NCBI GenBank assembly: GCA_900553225.1
Contig: USCV01000021.1
Coordinates: 1 to 23,973 of the forward strand
DNA length: 23,973 nt
Direction of reading: 5' to 3'
DNA from: an uncultured Clostridium sp.
GTDB taxonomy: Bacteria; Bacillota; Clostridia; TANB77; CAG-508
Below are positions 17,552 through 23,973 of this stretch, piece after piece (positions within the stretch are counted from its first letter, which is position 1; each line of letters opens with the position of its first letter). The notes under the pieces are model-generated. The model had not been told where the DNA came from, did no database searches, and saw only the letters and a list, made by a program, of their open reading frames with translations. A program made the position numbers and the translations under genes.

Positions 17552-17602
17552 TTGAACGTAAAAGAAGCATAGATTTTAATTCTATGCTTCTTTTACGTTC
17601 AA
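17552..17602 (-). terminator. 22-bp perfect inverted repeat after the PHP gene, probable terminator
   Basis: The arms 17552-17573 and 17581-17602 are perfectly complementary around a 7-base loop; one arm contains CTTCTTTTACGTTC. It lies about 60 bases past the PHP stop and upstream of the ATPase gene. There is no separate T run, so termination is likely but not certain. Between it and the ATPase start (17426-17551) I see only a weak TTGAAT / TATGGA promoter-like pair. Confidence 0.55.
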
Positions 17603-17664
17603 ATTGATACTTTTAACATCTAACATTTTTCATTTATCTTATTTAAGAAATAGCTTTTTACTTT

Positions 17665-18561
17665 TTAAATTAATTTCTTTTCGTCAATCCAATTCTTTAT
17701 CATACTTGATTCAATTTTTAAATTGCCTTTTCCTGTTGCCATTTCAATATTGGGTTTGTTTTTTCCATGATAATCGCTACCACCACTCATGAAATAATTC
17801 CTTTCTTTACATAAGTTTAACATGTAATCTATTTCTTCATTATTAAATTCACTATGCATACACTCTATTCCATCTATTGAATATTTTTCTAATAACTCAT
17901 TAATCATTCTTTTTCTGTCATCAGCCCATTTATATATAAACAAATGAGGATAAAATGCAAGTCCTCCGCATTCTCTTATTTTTTGAATTACTAGCTCTGT
18001 TGATGGATAATCCTTTGTTTTATCTATATAGAAAATTTCCTGTGGATTACCACAATACTTTTTTGAAAAAGTATTAAATTCATCCCATAAATCATTTGGT
18101 AATTTTTCTTTGTTTTCAATATGTGATTTAATTTCATTGTATATAGTTACAGATGCCCATTGAACTTTTGAATCAAATTCAATTTCTTCCTTTTTTCTCA
18201 TAACTAGGTTTAAGTCCATACATTTTTCATATAAAATGTTAAAATATTTAGCTTGTAATTTTTCCTTTGTTTTATCTTTATAATATTCATCAGCCCAATC
18301 TTGCATTTTGTCTGTGTCTATATTATATCCTAAAACTTCTATTAGTCTTTTTCCATAAGAACACTTTATTTCTATTCCTGGAATAATTTTTCCAGAGAAC
18401 TTACTTCTTATCTCTTCATTTTTTAATTCCTTATAGGCCCTGCAATTATCATGATCAGTTATTGAAATCATTCCCAATTTTAATTTCTCGGCTTTTTCTA
18501 AGATTTCCTCTACCGTATTACTTCCATCTGAATATGTCGTATGCATATGTAAATCAATCAT
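17665..18561 (-). CDS. PHP-domain phosphoesterase
   Basis: About 298 residues. A metal-dependent phosphoesterase of the PHP superfamily, like the YciV/TrpH-type nucleases. Metal-binding motifs in order: HMHTTYSDGS, ITDHDN, IPGIEI, the YPHLF histidine near 216, ECMHSEF and GGSDYHG. The substrate cannot be told. I chose the ATG at 18561 (MIDLHMH) because it is the normal family start and overlaps the zeta toxin stop by 8 bases (AATGATTGA), with GGAGG 11 bases upstream; an ATG at 18579 is the alternative. It is the third gene of the antitoxin-toxin operon, which is unusual. In-frame CGG is absent. Confidence 0.88.
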   Translation of the reverse strand: MIDLHMHTTYSDGSNTVEEILEKAEKLKLGMISITDHDNCRAYKELKNEEIRSKFSGKIIPGIEIKCSYGKRLIEVLGYNIDTDKMQDWADEYYKDKTKEKLQAKYFNILYEKCMDLNLVMRKKEEIEFDSKVQWASVTIYNEIKSHIENKEKLPNDLWDEFNTFSKKYCGNPQEIFYIDKTKDYPSTELVIQKIRECGGLAFYPHLFIYKWADDRKRMINELLEKYSIDGIECMHSEFNNEEIDYMLNLCKERNYFMSGGSDYHGKNKPNIEMATGKGNLKIESSMIKNWIDEKKLI

Positions 18562-19465
18562 TATACTCTTTACCTCCATTTATTGTATTAAAATATTCCA
18601 ATTCTTCATTATACAAGTTGTTCCAAGATTCTAATCTATCTACTAATTCAGGTTTTTTACTTTGTAAAATAACTTTAACAGTCTTATACTTTGCTGAAAA
18701 GTCTTCCACCGCTTTCTTTCTTCCCAATTCTCTTCCGTATTTTATTGCCATTACAGCATCACTATGTTGGCGTTCTTGTGTAGAATATATCTTTTTAGGT
18801 AATTCATTTGATCTAACAAATACACTTATAGAATCTACCATTTTTTGTTTTATGAATTCTTCTACAGTTCTCGTTACTCCTTCATATGAACCATCATGTG
18901 CACTTTTTTCAACCCATCTAGCAGGTGAATCAGTTATTAAAGCTGTACAATATCTTAAAAAAGTTGATCCATAACTTTCTAACTTCGGAACAGCCATTAT
19001 AAACATTTCCACATTATATCCACTTTTTTTAAAATCACTCGCAAAATCTAAAAATCCCTGTGTATTTCTTAAAGCTCCTTCATAAATCACATTATATTCT
19101 TGTTCAATTAATGTTTTCAATGCTGCATTCTTTACCTTTTCTGTATCAGGATGTAAAATTCTATGAGTTATCTCTGGATAGTTTTCACAAACCTCTTTAT
19201 AATGCGGATGTGCTGCTCTTAATTCGTCAAAATCAACAATAACTGCATTATTATTTAGTTCTTTCAATGCAATCGGTATTAACCTTGACTTTCCAGCACC
19301 AGATTGTCCTCCAACAATTACAAGTGTTTTATTTTCACCAGCCTTTTTATTGCTTGTTAAAAATAGCATTACTTTTTTATAGTACTCATTAAAATTTTCA
19401 TCTGTTAGACTGTATAAATTACAAAGTTCATTTATATTATCAATTTCGTTTTGTTTATTCTGCAT
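18554..19465 (-). CDS. Zeta-type toxin (UDP-N-acetylglucosamine kinase family)
   Basis: About 303 residues. Zeta toxins phosphorylate UDP-GlcNAc and so poison peptidoglycan synthesis. After a helical N-terminus comes the P-loop VGGQSGAGKS (51-60), then VDFDELRAAHPHY (77-89) with the acidic substrate-binding residues, and VIYEGALRNTQGF (127-138). This is the family order. Larger than the plasmid zeta toxin core because of C-terminal helices. The ATG at 19465 follows GGGGAT by about 7 bases; a GTG at 19477 would overlap that site. The start lies inside the last codons of the small upstream gene, typical of a toxin-antitoxin pair. No in-frame CGG. Confidence 0.85.
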   Translation of the reverse strand: MQNKQNEIDNINELCNLYSLTDENFNEYYKKVMLFLTSNKKAGENKTLVIVGGQSGAGKSRLIPIALKELNNNAVIVDFDELRAAHPHYKEVCENYPEITHRILHPDTEKVKNAALKTLIEQEYNVIYEGALRNTQGFLDFASDFKKSGYNVEMFIMAVPKLESYGSTFLRYCTALITDSPARWVEKSAHDGSYEGVTRTVEEFIKQKMVDSISVFVRSNELPKKIYSTQERQHSDAVMAIKYGRELGRKKAVEDFSAKYKTVKVILQSKKPELVDRLESWNNLYNEELEYFNTINGGKEYND

Positions 19466-19676
19466 CTTTATCCCCACTATCTTTCAAATATTTTTTTATT
19501 GTTTCTTTGTCATTTTTATATATTTTTTCTCTATCTAGAATCAATTCTGTTAACTCTTTCATCTTTTCTTTTTCATTTGTTTCTTTATACATATCTATTT
19601 TTTCAGTTATCATTTGTGCTACTTTTTCAATTGCAAGTTCCAATCCATATTCTTCAATTAATTTTTCTTGTTCCAT
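19455..19676 (-). CDS. Small antitoxin of the zeta toxin
   Basis: 73 residues, acidic and almost entirely helical (EKLIEEYGLELAIEKVAQMI). There is no DNA-binding motif. It has no clear similarity I can name; the assignment as antitoxin rests on its size, helicity and its 11-base overlap with the zeta toxin start. It starts 4 bases after AAGGAGG and behind a strong promoter. It could act by covering the toxin active site, as epsilon does. Confidence 0.75.
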   Translation of the reverse strand: MEQEKLIEEYGLELAIEKVAQMITEKIDMYKETNEKEKMKELTELILDREKIYKNDKETIKKYLKDSGDKDAE

Positions 19677-19705
19677 ACAGCCTCCTTACATTCAATATTA
19701 TTAGT

Positions 19706-19735
19706 ATTATAAACTCTTAGCATTTATAAAGTCAA
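19706..19735 (-). promoter_or_regulatory. Promoter of the antitoxin-toxin-PHP operon
   Basis: TTGACT and perfect TATAAT with an 18-base spacer on the minus strand, about 30 bases upstream of the antitoxin start. Confidence 0.7.
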
Positions 19736-19752
19736 TAACTTATTTATAATAA

Positions 19753-19806
19753 AAAATGCAAAATTATAATATTTCTAAATATCAAATATTATAATTTTTG
19801 CATTTA
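19753..19806 (-). terminator. Terminator after the M15-type peptidase gene
   Basis: A near-perfect stem of about 21 bp: 19754-19774 with 19784-19805, arm beginning AAATGCAAAA, around a 9-base loop. On the minus strand it is followed by TTTTTTATT. Confidence 0.8.
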
Positions 19807-19836
19807 CGTCAAAATCTTTAACTTGCAAATTTGTAT

Positions 19837-20520
19837 CTAATCAATTGTTGTACTTGTTCTACCTGTTCCTACTACATCTTCTTGGAGTGATCTCCACGTA
19901 TTACATCCTACAATTCCATCTGCTTGTAAACCTCTACTTATTTGATATTTCCTTACTGCTTGTGCAGTTCTAGCTCCAAATATTCCGTCTAATCCTCCTG
20001 CTTTATATCCAAGTGTATTTAAATCATCCTGTGCAATTAATACATATGCGCCTTTTGCCCCTTGACCAATTTGTGGATATCCTGCAGTAGTATTACATGC
20101 AGGTTTTCCTCTTCTTCTATCAAAATGTACCCATGTAGGCGTTAAATATGCAGGTTCTACATAGCTCCAAACTCCAGAGTTAATTGCACTATTTCTTAGT
20201 CTATTTCTTTGTGCATTAGATAGTCTTTGACCAACGTCAAACGCAACGCCTGCATAATGTTGACTTTGACTTCCATGACCTCCTTCATATGGTCTTTTAA
20301 AAGCAAACCCCACAGGTATTGGTGCACCATAAATATATCTTTGGCTATTCCAACTTTGCATTGCTCTTTTTTCAGTCCATAGCGTTGGACTTCTACTTGA
20401 GCCTCTAAATTCTCCTACTGTTAGCGTTCTATTTGTAATATAAGGCATTGCTTCTTGCTCGCCTCTATAATATACTTCCATACGATTTGTATCATTATTG
20501 TATACAATTATTTTTGCCAT
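19837..20520 (-). CDS. M15-type D,D-peptidase with peptidoglycan-binding domain
   Basis: About 227 residues. Residues 60-135 carry the zinc-peptidase pattern of the M15 family, SQHYAGVAFD (Ser-x-His-x-x-Gly-x-Ala-x-Asp) and WVHFD with the second His. Residues 145-215 are a PG_binding_1 three-helix domain (IGQGAKGAYVLIAQDDLN, DGIFGARTAQAV, LQADGIVGCNTW). The likely role is cleavage of D-Ala-D-Ala or related bonds in peptidoglycan. There is no signal peptide, as in phage or spore endolysins, so export or lysis release is open. I chose the ATG at 20520: an upstream ATG at 20535 would include the GGAGGG ribosome binding site. That site lies inside a hairpin. No in-frame CGG. Confidence 0.85.
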   Translation of the reverse strand: MAKIIVYNNDTNRMEVYYRGEQEAMPYITNRTLTVGEFRGSSRSPTLWTEKRAMQSWNSQRYIYGAPIPVGFAFKRPYEGGHGSQSQHYAGVAFDVGQRLSNAQRNRLRNSAINSGVWSYVEPAYLTPTWVHFDRRRGKPACNTTAGYPQIGQGAKGAYVLIAQDDLNTLGYKAGGLDGIFGARTAQAVRKYQISRGLQADGIVGCNTWRSLQEDVVGTGRTSTTID

Positions 20521-20521
20521 A

Positions 20522-20559
20522 AAAAATCCCTCCATATTTTATTATATGGAGAGATTTTT
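20522..20559 (-). terminator. Hairpin that covers the ribosome binding site of the M15 gene
   Basis: The arms 20522-20537 and 20544-20559 form a 16-bp stem with one G-U. On the minus strand the 3' arm holds GGAGGG and the T run ends one base before the ATG. It would terminate the S66 mRNA and also hide the start site in any read-through RNA. Confidence 0.7.
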
Positions 20560-20575
20560 ATATGTGATACTTTTA

Positions 20576-21589
20576 CTATTTTAATTCAAAAGATATTTGA
20601 CCTTTTCCATTATCAACTAAAACGGTAGCAATTGCTCCGTTTATAATTGTCATACTTGGACCTTTATGTGATATATCAGCATCAAAAATAACTGGAATAT
20701 TATACTTTGCTAAGACACTATCCTTTATTGTTTGCTCCATTGTATAGTTTAAATATGAATTGTCGGTTCCGTTTCTTCCAAATATTACTGCATTCGTATT
20801 TGTAAAGTATCCAAATTCATTTAATTTCCATAGTGATCGAATTAACTCTTCTTTAGACAACTCACAATTGTCAAAACACCAAATAATCCCGTCACTTTTA
20901 TATCTATCAATAAAACTTTTTGTTCCATCATACTTAGTTCCAGAAAGTTCCATAATTATATCTAAACATCCTGCAATAATTCTTCCTCTTACTTTAACAT
21001 TTTTATTTCCTATAGTCTTCCATTTTACTTCTTTAGTTAGATTATATCCCTCAAGTCCTGTTTGCCTTTTTATTCTTTCATCTTCGTATAGCTCATAACT
21101 TTTTTCAGTTATAATATTTCCTTTTAAGATTTCTAGATTATCAATTATACTTTTATCATATTCTAACATACCAAATGTACCAAAATTATTCCCATAAATT
21201 GTTGAAATATCATATTTAGTTGTTATTGGAAATAATATACCAGTTGGATCCGAAAAACCTTCCACCCATTTAGGATTTTGGGCTATTTTTTCAAAATCTA
21301 TATATGGTAAAATTTCCACTAAAAATTCTCCTCCTGCCGCACAAATTATTGCATCTATATCATTTGACTCAAACATTTTATTAAGTTCTTCTGCTCTATC
21401 TTGCGTGCTACTACTTCTTCCCATTTTAGAGGAAAATAGATTGTTTGAAAGTTGCAATTTATAACCTAAATTTTCTAAATTTAATTTAGCATTTTTGTAC
21501 CTATTTACATATTGCAAGTTAGAGGCTCCGTCTGATGGTGCTGGAATTCCAATACTGCTATTTTTCTTTAAAAATTTTGGATATATCAT
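20576..21589 (-). CDS. S66-family peptidase (LD-carboxypeptidase / MccF-like)
   Basis: 337 residues. Family S66 covers LD-carboxypeptidase A, which trims muropeptide tetrapeptides in wall recycling, and MccF, which gives microcin C immunity. The N-terminus has GIPAPSDG; the nucleophile elbow GFSDPTGI places Ser113. The C-terminal half supplies the Glu (NCELS, near 240) and His (SHKGPSM, near 311) of the triad. The length fits the MccF-like branch slightly better than LdcA. GGAGGTGA lies 6 bases before the ATG. It has its own promoter. Six CGG trinucleotides occur on the coding strand, all straddling codons (such as GAC GGA, TCG GAT), and the frame is intact. Confidence 0.9.
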   Translation of the reverse strand: MIYPKFLKKNSSIGIPAPSDGASNLQYVNRYKNAKLNLENLGYKLQLSNNLFSSKMGRSSSTQDRAEELNKMFESNDIDAIICAAGGEFLVEILPYIDFEKIAQNPKWVEGFSDPTGILFPITTKYDISTIYGNNFGTFGMLEYDKSIIDNLEILKGNIITEKSYELYEDERIKRQTGLEGYNLTKEVKWKTIGNKNVKVRGRIIAGCLDIIMELSGTKYDGTKSFIDRYKSDGIIWCFDNCELSKEELIRSLWKLNEFGYFTNTNAVIFGRNGTDNSYLNYTMEQTIKDSVLAKYNIPVIFDADISHKGPSMTIINGAIATVLVDNGKGQISFELK

Positions 21590-21670
21590 TTAAAATCACC
21601 TCCATAAATGTTTCTTTCAACAGCTCATCAATATTAATCATTTTTCCGTCTATTATCATTTTCCTAAATT

Positions 21671-21699
21671 ATTCTAACACATATACTATTTTGGGGCAA
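21671..21699 (-). promoter_or_regulatory. Promoter of the S66 peptidase gene
   Basis: TTGCCC and TAGAAT with a 17-base spacer on the minus strand, about 75 bases upstream of the start. Moderate match only. Confidence 0.45.
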
Positions 21700-21740
21700 G
21701 TAACAACTTTTACTTCTTATATAAATTGAAAACAATAAAA

Positions 21741-21784
21741 AACTGACCTTTTTAGATATTGGTCTTCTCTAAAAAGTATCAGCT
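21741..21784 (-). terminator. Terminator after the coiled-coil protein gene
   Basis: CTGA plus CTTTTTAGA pairs with TCTAAAAAG plus TCAG, with one small internal loop; on the minus strand it runs into TTTTTTATTG. It begins 15 bases past the TAA at 21799, which supports the shifted end of that gene rather than the frame-zero stop at 21872. Confidence 0.8.
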
Positions 21785-21798
21785 TTTATTTATAAAAA

Positions 21799-23569
21799 TT
21801 ATTTCTGAATTTCTGATGTTTCTCTTTGACTTTGTTGTTGCGCAGCTTCATTTGCCTTTTGGTGATCGATATTATGACCTCCGTAAAATTTTTTTGAATT
21901 CACTATCCTCATGTGTTTGGCTATCTTGTACATTTTCACCGCTAGAAATAGCCTTAATATCTTCTTTCTTTGAAAAGAACTTACGTTTATGTTCGTTTAT
22001 TATAGTAGCTTTTGCTTTTTTAGCAGCTCTTACATATTTTTTATCTTTTAATTTTTGTGGACCTTGAATTTTATATGTTAAATCAAATGGTAAATCTCTC
22101 TTTTTGGCAATTGCTTCTATATATTCGCTTAAAATTAAATTTTTATCCTTTCCAATGGCATTTATTATAGCTGGATCTAATTTTTTTATTAGATGTATTG
22201 CTCTTATCTTGCTAAAACGTTTACCTTCAAATAATTGTTTACAAATCTTAGATACCTCTTTTTTCATTCCATCGCGTCTAAGCAGTTTCCTTTTGAATTC
22301 AGCATCTTCACCATTAATCTTAATTTCTTTTTCTTTTTTACCCTTTTCTATAATTTCAATATTCTGTATTGTCTTTAAACCTATGTCAGTATAAACTTCC
22401 TCTTCTGCTTTTTTCAATTCACTAAAGTTTTGTGATTGATCGATATTGGTATTTTTTTCTGTAGCATTTTGATAATATTTTCCTGTTTGATTATCCGAAA
22501 ATTTCTGCCTCATTTCACTTTGATATCTAGCTATTTCATCTTTGATTTCCTGTTGTATCTTCTTTAGCTTATTTTCACATTCACTAAGCCTTTTAGCATC
22601 TTCAGTTCCTTCTGCTGGATTCTTTGCTTTCAACTCTTTTATTTCATTTTGTAACTCTCTTTTTTTTCTATAAATACTTTTACCCTTTACCATATTTTCA
22701 TCTTGGGCTTTTTCAGCATCTGATTTTTCTATTGCTGTTTCATTTAAATCTTTTTCGGCATCTGATCTTTCTATTGCTGTTTCATTTGAATCTTTTTCAG
22801 CTTTTTTCTTATCAATTTCGCTTAAATCGACCTTATCTAAATTATCACTATTTAAACCTCTAATTCTCATTATTAAATATTTTAGTTCAGAAACATCCTT
22901 CATATTGTCTTCAATTGTACTTAATTCAGACAACTTTAGTCTTTTAATTCTATTTATTTTTCTTATTTCCTCTATGTATAGATGAATTTCGCCAATTTTA
23001 ACACCTTTTTCAAATTCGTCAGCTATATTGGATATTGCTTTTTCATTATCACTTATTATTCTTTCACATCTTTTTTTTTCATTTTCTAAGTTTAAAATCT
23101 CATTTTTCAATTTAGCGTAATCAGTCTTTGAAACATAGTTTTTTAGCTCTTCTTCAATTTTAGCTATTTTTTCTTCTTTAAAAGCTTCAATATTAGATTC
23201 TAGTTCAGTTTGTTTACGTTCGTTCTCTTTTTTTACATTTTCTAACTCTTCCTGCTTACTTTTTATATCTGAGTCTATTACAGATATTAGTCTACTATCC
23301 ATCATCTTAATGTAATCAATCTTTGTTTTTAGCTCTTCTACTTCTTTAAAAGCTTCAATATTAGATTCTAGTTCAGTTTGTTTACGTTCGTTCTCTTTTT
23401 TTACATTTTCTAACTCTTCCAGCTTACTTTTTATATATGAGTCCATTACATATGTTAGGCTACTACTAAGCATCTGCATAGCTTTATCTGAATTAAGTCT
23501 TGTAATTTCATTTTCTAAAGTTGTTATTCTCTTCTTATCTTCTAATATACTATTTCTTTCCTCTAACAA
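21799..23569 (-). CDS. Long coiled-coil protein of unknown function, probable +1 shift at CGG near its end
   Basis: I do not recognise the family. Residues 1-360 are charged heptad-like coiled coil, rich in Glu and Lys, with two tandem duplications: a 56-residue unit (LEELENVKKENERKQTELES twice) and a 14-residue unit (SDAEKDLNETAIEK, two to three copies). Residues about 440-540 are basic and look globular (KKLDPAIINAIGKDKNLI). No signal peptide or membrane segment. Frame zero ends KKILRRS at 21872; skipping the C of CGG at 21881-21883 gives LGGHNIDHQKANEAAQQQS to a TAA at 21799, just before the terminator (589 residues in all). The start is odd: the ATG at 23582-23584 behind GGAGGG is followed at once by TAA, so a TTG at 23567-23569 is the first usable start. 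Confidence 0.65.
21881..21883 (-). other. In-frame CGG / probable +1 shift site 7 (coiled-coil protein)
   Basis: The coding strand reads ATT TTA CGG AGG TCA TAA. Reading TTA then GGA GGT CAT opens 29 further codons ending just before the terminator. There is no family to compare with, so this is the weakest of the seven. Confidence 0.6.
22705..22800 (-). repeat. Tandem 42-base repeat in the coiled-coil gene
   Basis: Two full copies and one partial copy of a 42-base unit encoding SDAEKDxNETAIEK. The copies differ by only a few bases, so the duplication is recent. Confidence 0.8.
23173..23451 (-). repeat. Direct repeat of about 110 bases in the coiled-coil gene
   Basis: The stretch from 23173 recurs from 23341, an offset of 168 bases (56 codons), with few differences. 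It encodes the duplicated KSKxEELENVKKENERK block. The offset is a multiple of three, so the frame is kept. Confidence 0.85.
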
Positions 23570-23607
23570 TTCATTTAATTACATTATATTCCCTCCAAAA
23601 TTAAATT

Positions 23608-23636
23608 TTTATAATCCATTAAATTAATGATAACAA
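23608..23636 (-). promoter_or_regulatory. Promoter of the coiled-coil protein gene
   Basis: TTGTTA and TATAAA with a 17-base spacer on the minus strand, about 25 bases upstream of GGAGGG and the ATG. It shows host-type sequence extends to at least 23640. Confidence 0.6.
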
Positions 23637-23686
23637 AAAAAACATTTTTTTAAAGTCATAATGCCGACTAATCACCAGCCCGCGTC

Positions 23687-23714
23687 TTGACAACCGAAGA
23701 AAGGATTTTATGAT
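23687..23714 (+). promoter_or_regulatory. Promoter of the ybaK fragment
   Basis: TTGACA and TATGAT with a 16-base spacer on the plus strand, within the GC-richer segment. It would give a very short leader of about 14 bases carrying GAAGGAGA. Confidence 0.5.
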
Positions 23715-23734
23715 GTCTGCCGAAGGAGAGAAAA

Positions 23735-23973
23735 ATGGAAAGCAAAACAAATGTCATGCGGATTCTGGACAAACTGAAGGTTCCCTACGCCCATTACTGC
23801 TATGAGGGCAGCTGTGCCGTCAGCGGAACGGAAGTGGCCGCCGTTTTGGGGCAAAATCCCGCTCAGGTGTTCAAAACACTGGTTACGGTTGCCAAATCCA
23901 AACAACATTATGTTTTCATGCTGCCGGCGGGAAAAGAGCTTGATTTGAAAAAAGCCGCCGCCAGCGTTCATGA
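23735..23973 (+). CDS. ybaK: Cys-tRNA(Pro) deacylase YbaK/EbsC, 5' part, foreign composition
   Basis: The first 79 codons of an open gene cut by the window edge. YbaK hydrolyses Cys-tRNA(Pro) in trans to prevent mistranslation. Matching family blocks: TNVMRILDKLKVPYAHYCYE, QVFKTLVTV with the conserved Lys, and PAGKELDLKKAA. AAGGAG precedes the ATG by about 6 bases. The region from about 23655 is near 50% GC with many GCC, CTG and GTT codons, unlike every other gene here. Its codon 9 is an in-frame CGG read as ordinary Arg (MRILD, the usual residue), with no frame break. Composition and decoding both say that it belongs to another organism or is a recent import. Confidence 0.85.
   Translation, partial: MESKTNVMRILDKLKVPYAHYCYEGSCAVSGTEVAAVLGQNPAQVFKTLVTVAKSKQHYVFMLPAGKELDLKKAAASVH

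Noticed and set aside
21558..21659. 33-codon minus-strand open frame overlapping the S66 gene start (MIIDGKMINIDELL...)
   Set aside because: It might be a leader peptide, but AGGAAA directly abuts the ATG, and short open frames are common in such AT-rich DNA. Support is insufficient.
23708..23971. 87-codon minus-strand open frame opposite ybaK
   Set aside because: It is antisense to a well-matched YbaK reading frame that has promoter and ribosome binding site.
1..23973. tRNA genes, CRISPR arrays, insertion sequences, prophage modules
   Set aside because: No cloverleaf-like segment with a GGTTCGAAT-type T arm, no spaced repeats and no transposase or integrase motif was seen.

Overview
The window is about 24 kb of very AT-rich DNA. 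Almost all of it reads as the chromosome of a low-GC Gram-positive anaerobe, probably an uncultured gut Clostridia. Supporting signs are strong AGGAGG-type ribosome binding sites, A/T-ending codons, rubrerythrin, Pdp, a zeta-type toxin-antitoxin pair and a PacL-type calcium ATPase. Most genes lie on the minus strand. Only the small zinc-ribbon gene (8820), the HtrA-type protease gene (11299) and a foreign-looking fragment at the right edge are on the plus strand.

Layout, left to right. At 1-5781 a minus-strand operon is read from right to left: a polytopic membrane protein, lspA, an rluD-type and an rsuA-type pseudouridine synthase, an S1-domain protein and a winged-helix protein. At 5946-7689 lies rpsB-tsf. 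At 7965-8507 is rubrerythrin with a PerR-like operator. At 9156-11107 is rnhB-pdp, divergent from htrA (11299-12600). At 12858-13830 is an M23 metallopeptidase, followed by a CmpB-like membrane protein and a calcium P-type ATPase (14760-17425). At 17665-19676 is a three-gene antitoxin / zeta toxin / PHP phosphoesterase operon. At 19837-21589 are two peptidoglycan peptidases, and at 21799-23569 a long coiled-coil protein. From about 23655 the composition jumps to roughly 50% GC and holds the start of a YbaK-type deacylase; this looks like a different genome joined to the contig.

The main discovery is a recoding pattern. Six genes (rsuA-like, membrane protein, pdp, M23 peptidase, calcium ATPase, coiled-coil protein) are each broken by a one-base frame shift, and the ATPase is broken twice. 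All seven breaks sit exactly at an in-frame CGG codon. In each one, skipping the C so that GGN becomes the next codon restores the family sequence (or, in the coiled-coil and membrane genes, a longer reading frame). By eye I found no other in-frame CGG in any host gene of the window. Roughly 35 CGG trinucleotides that straddle codon boundaries leave the frame intact. The only CGG read as ordinary arginine is in the foreign-looking ybaK fragment. The simplest reading is that in this organism CGG is not an arginine codon but a signal for a +1 shift, or CGGN quadruplet decoding, used in housekeeping genes. I know of no description of such a genome-wide bacterial system. CGG is known to be unassigned in Mycoplasma capricolum, and single programmed +1 shifts such as prfB are known.

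Coordinates below treat each frame-shifted gene as one coding region; a standard gene finder would split or truncate them. No tRNA, rRNA, CRISPR array or insertion sequence was seen.
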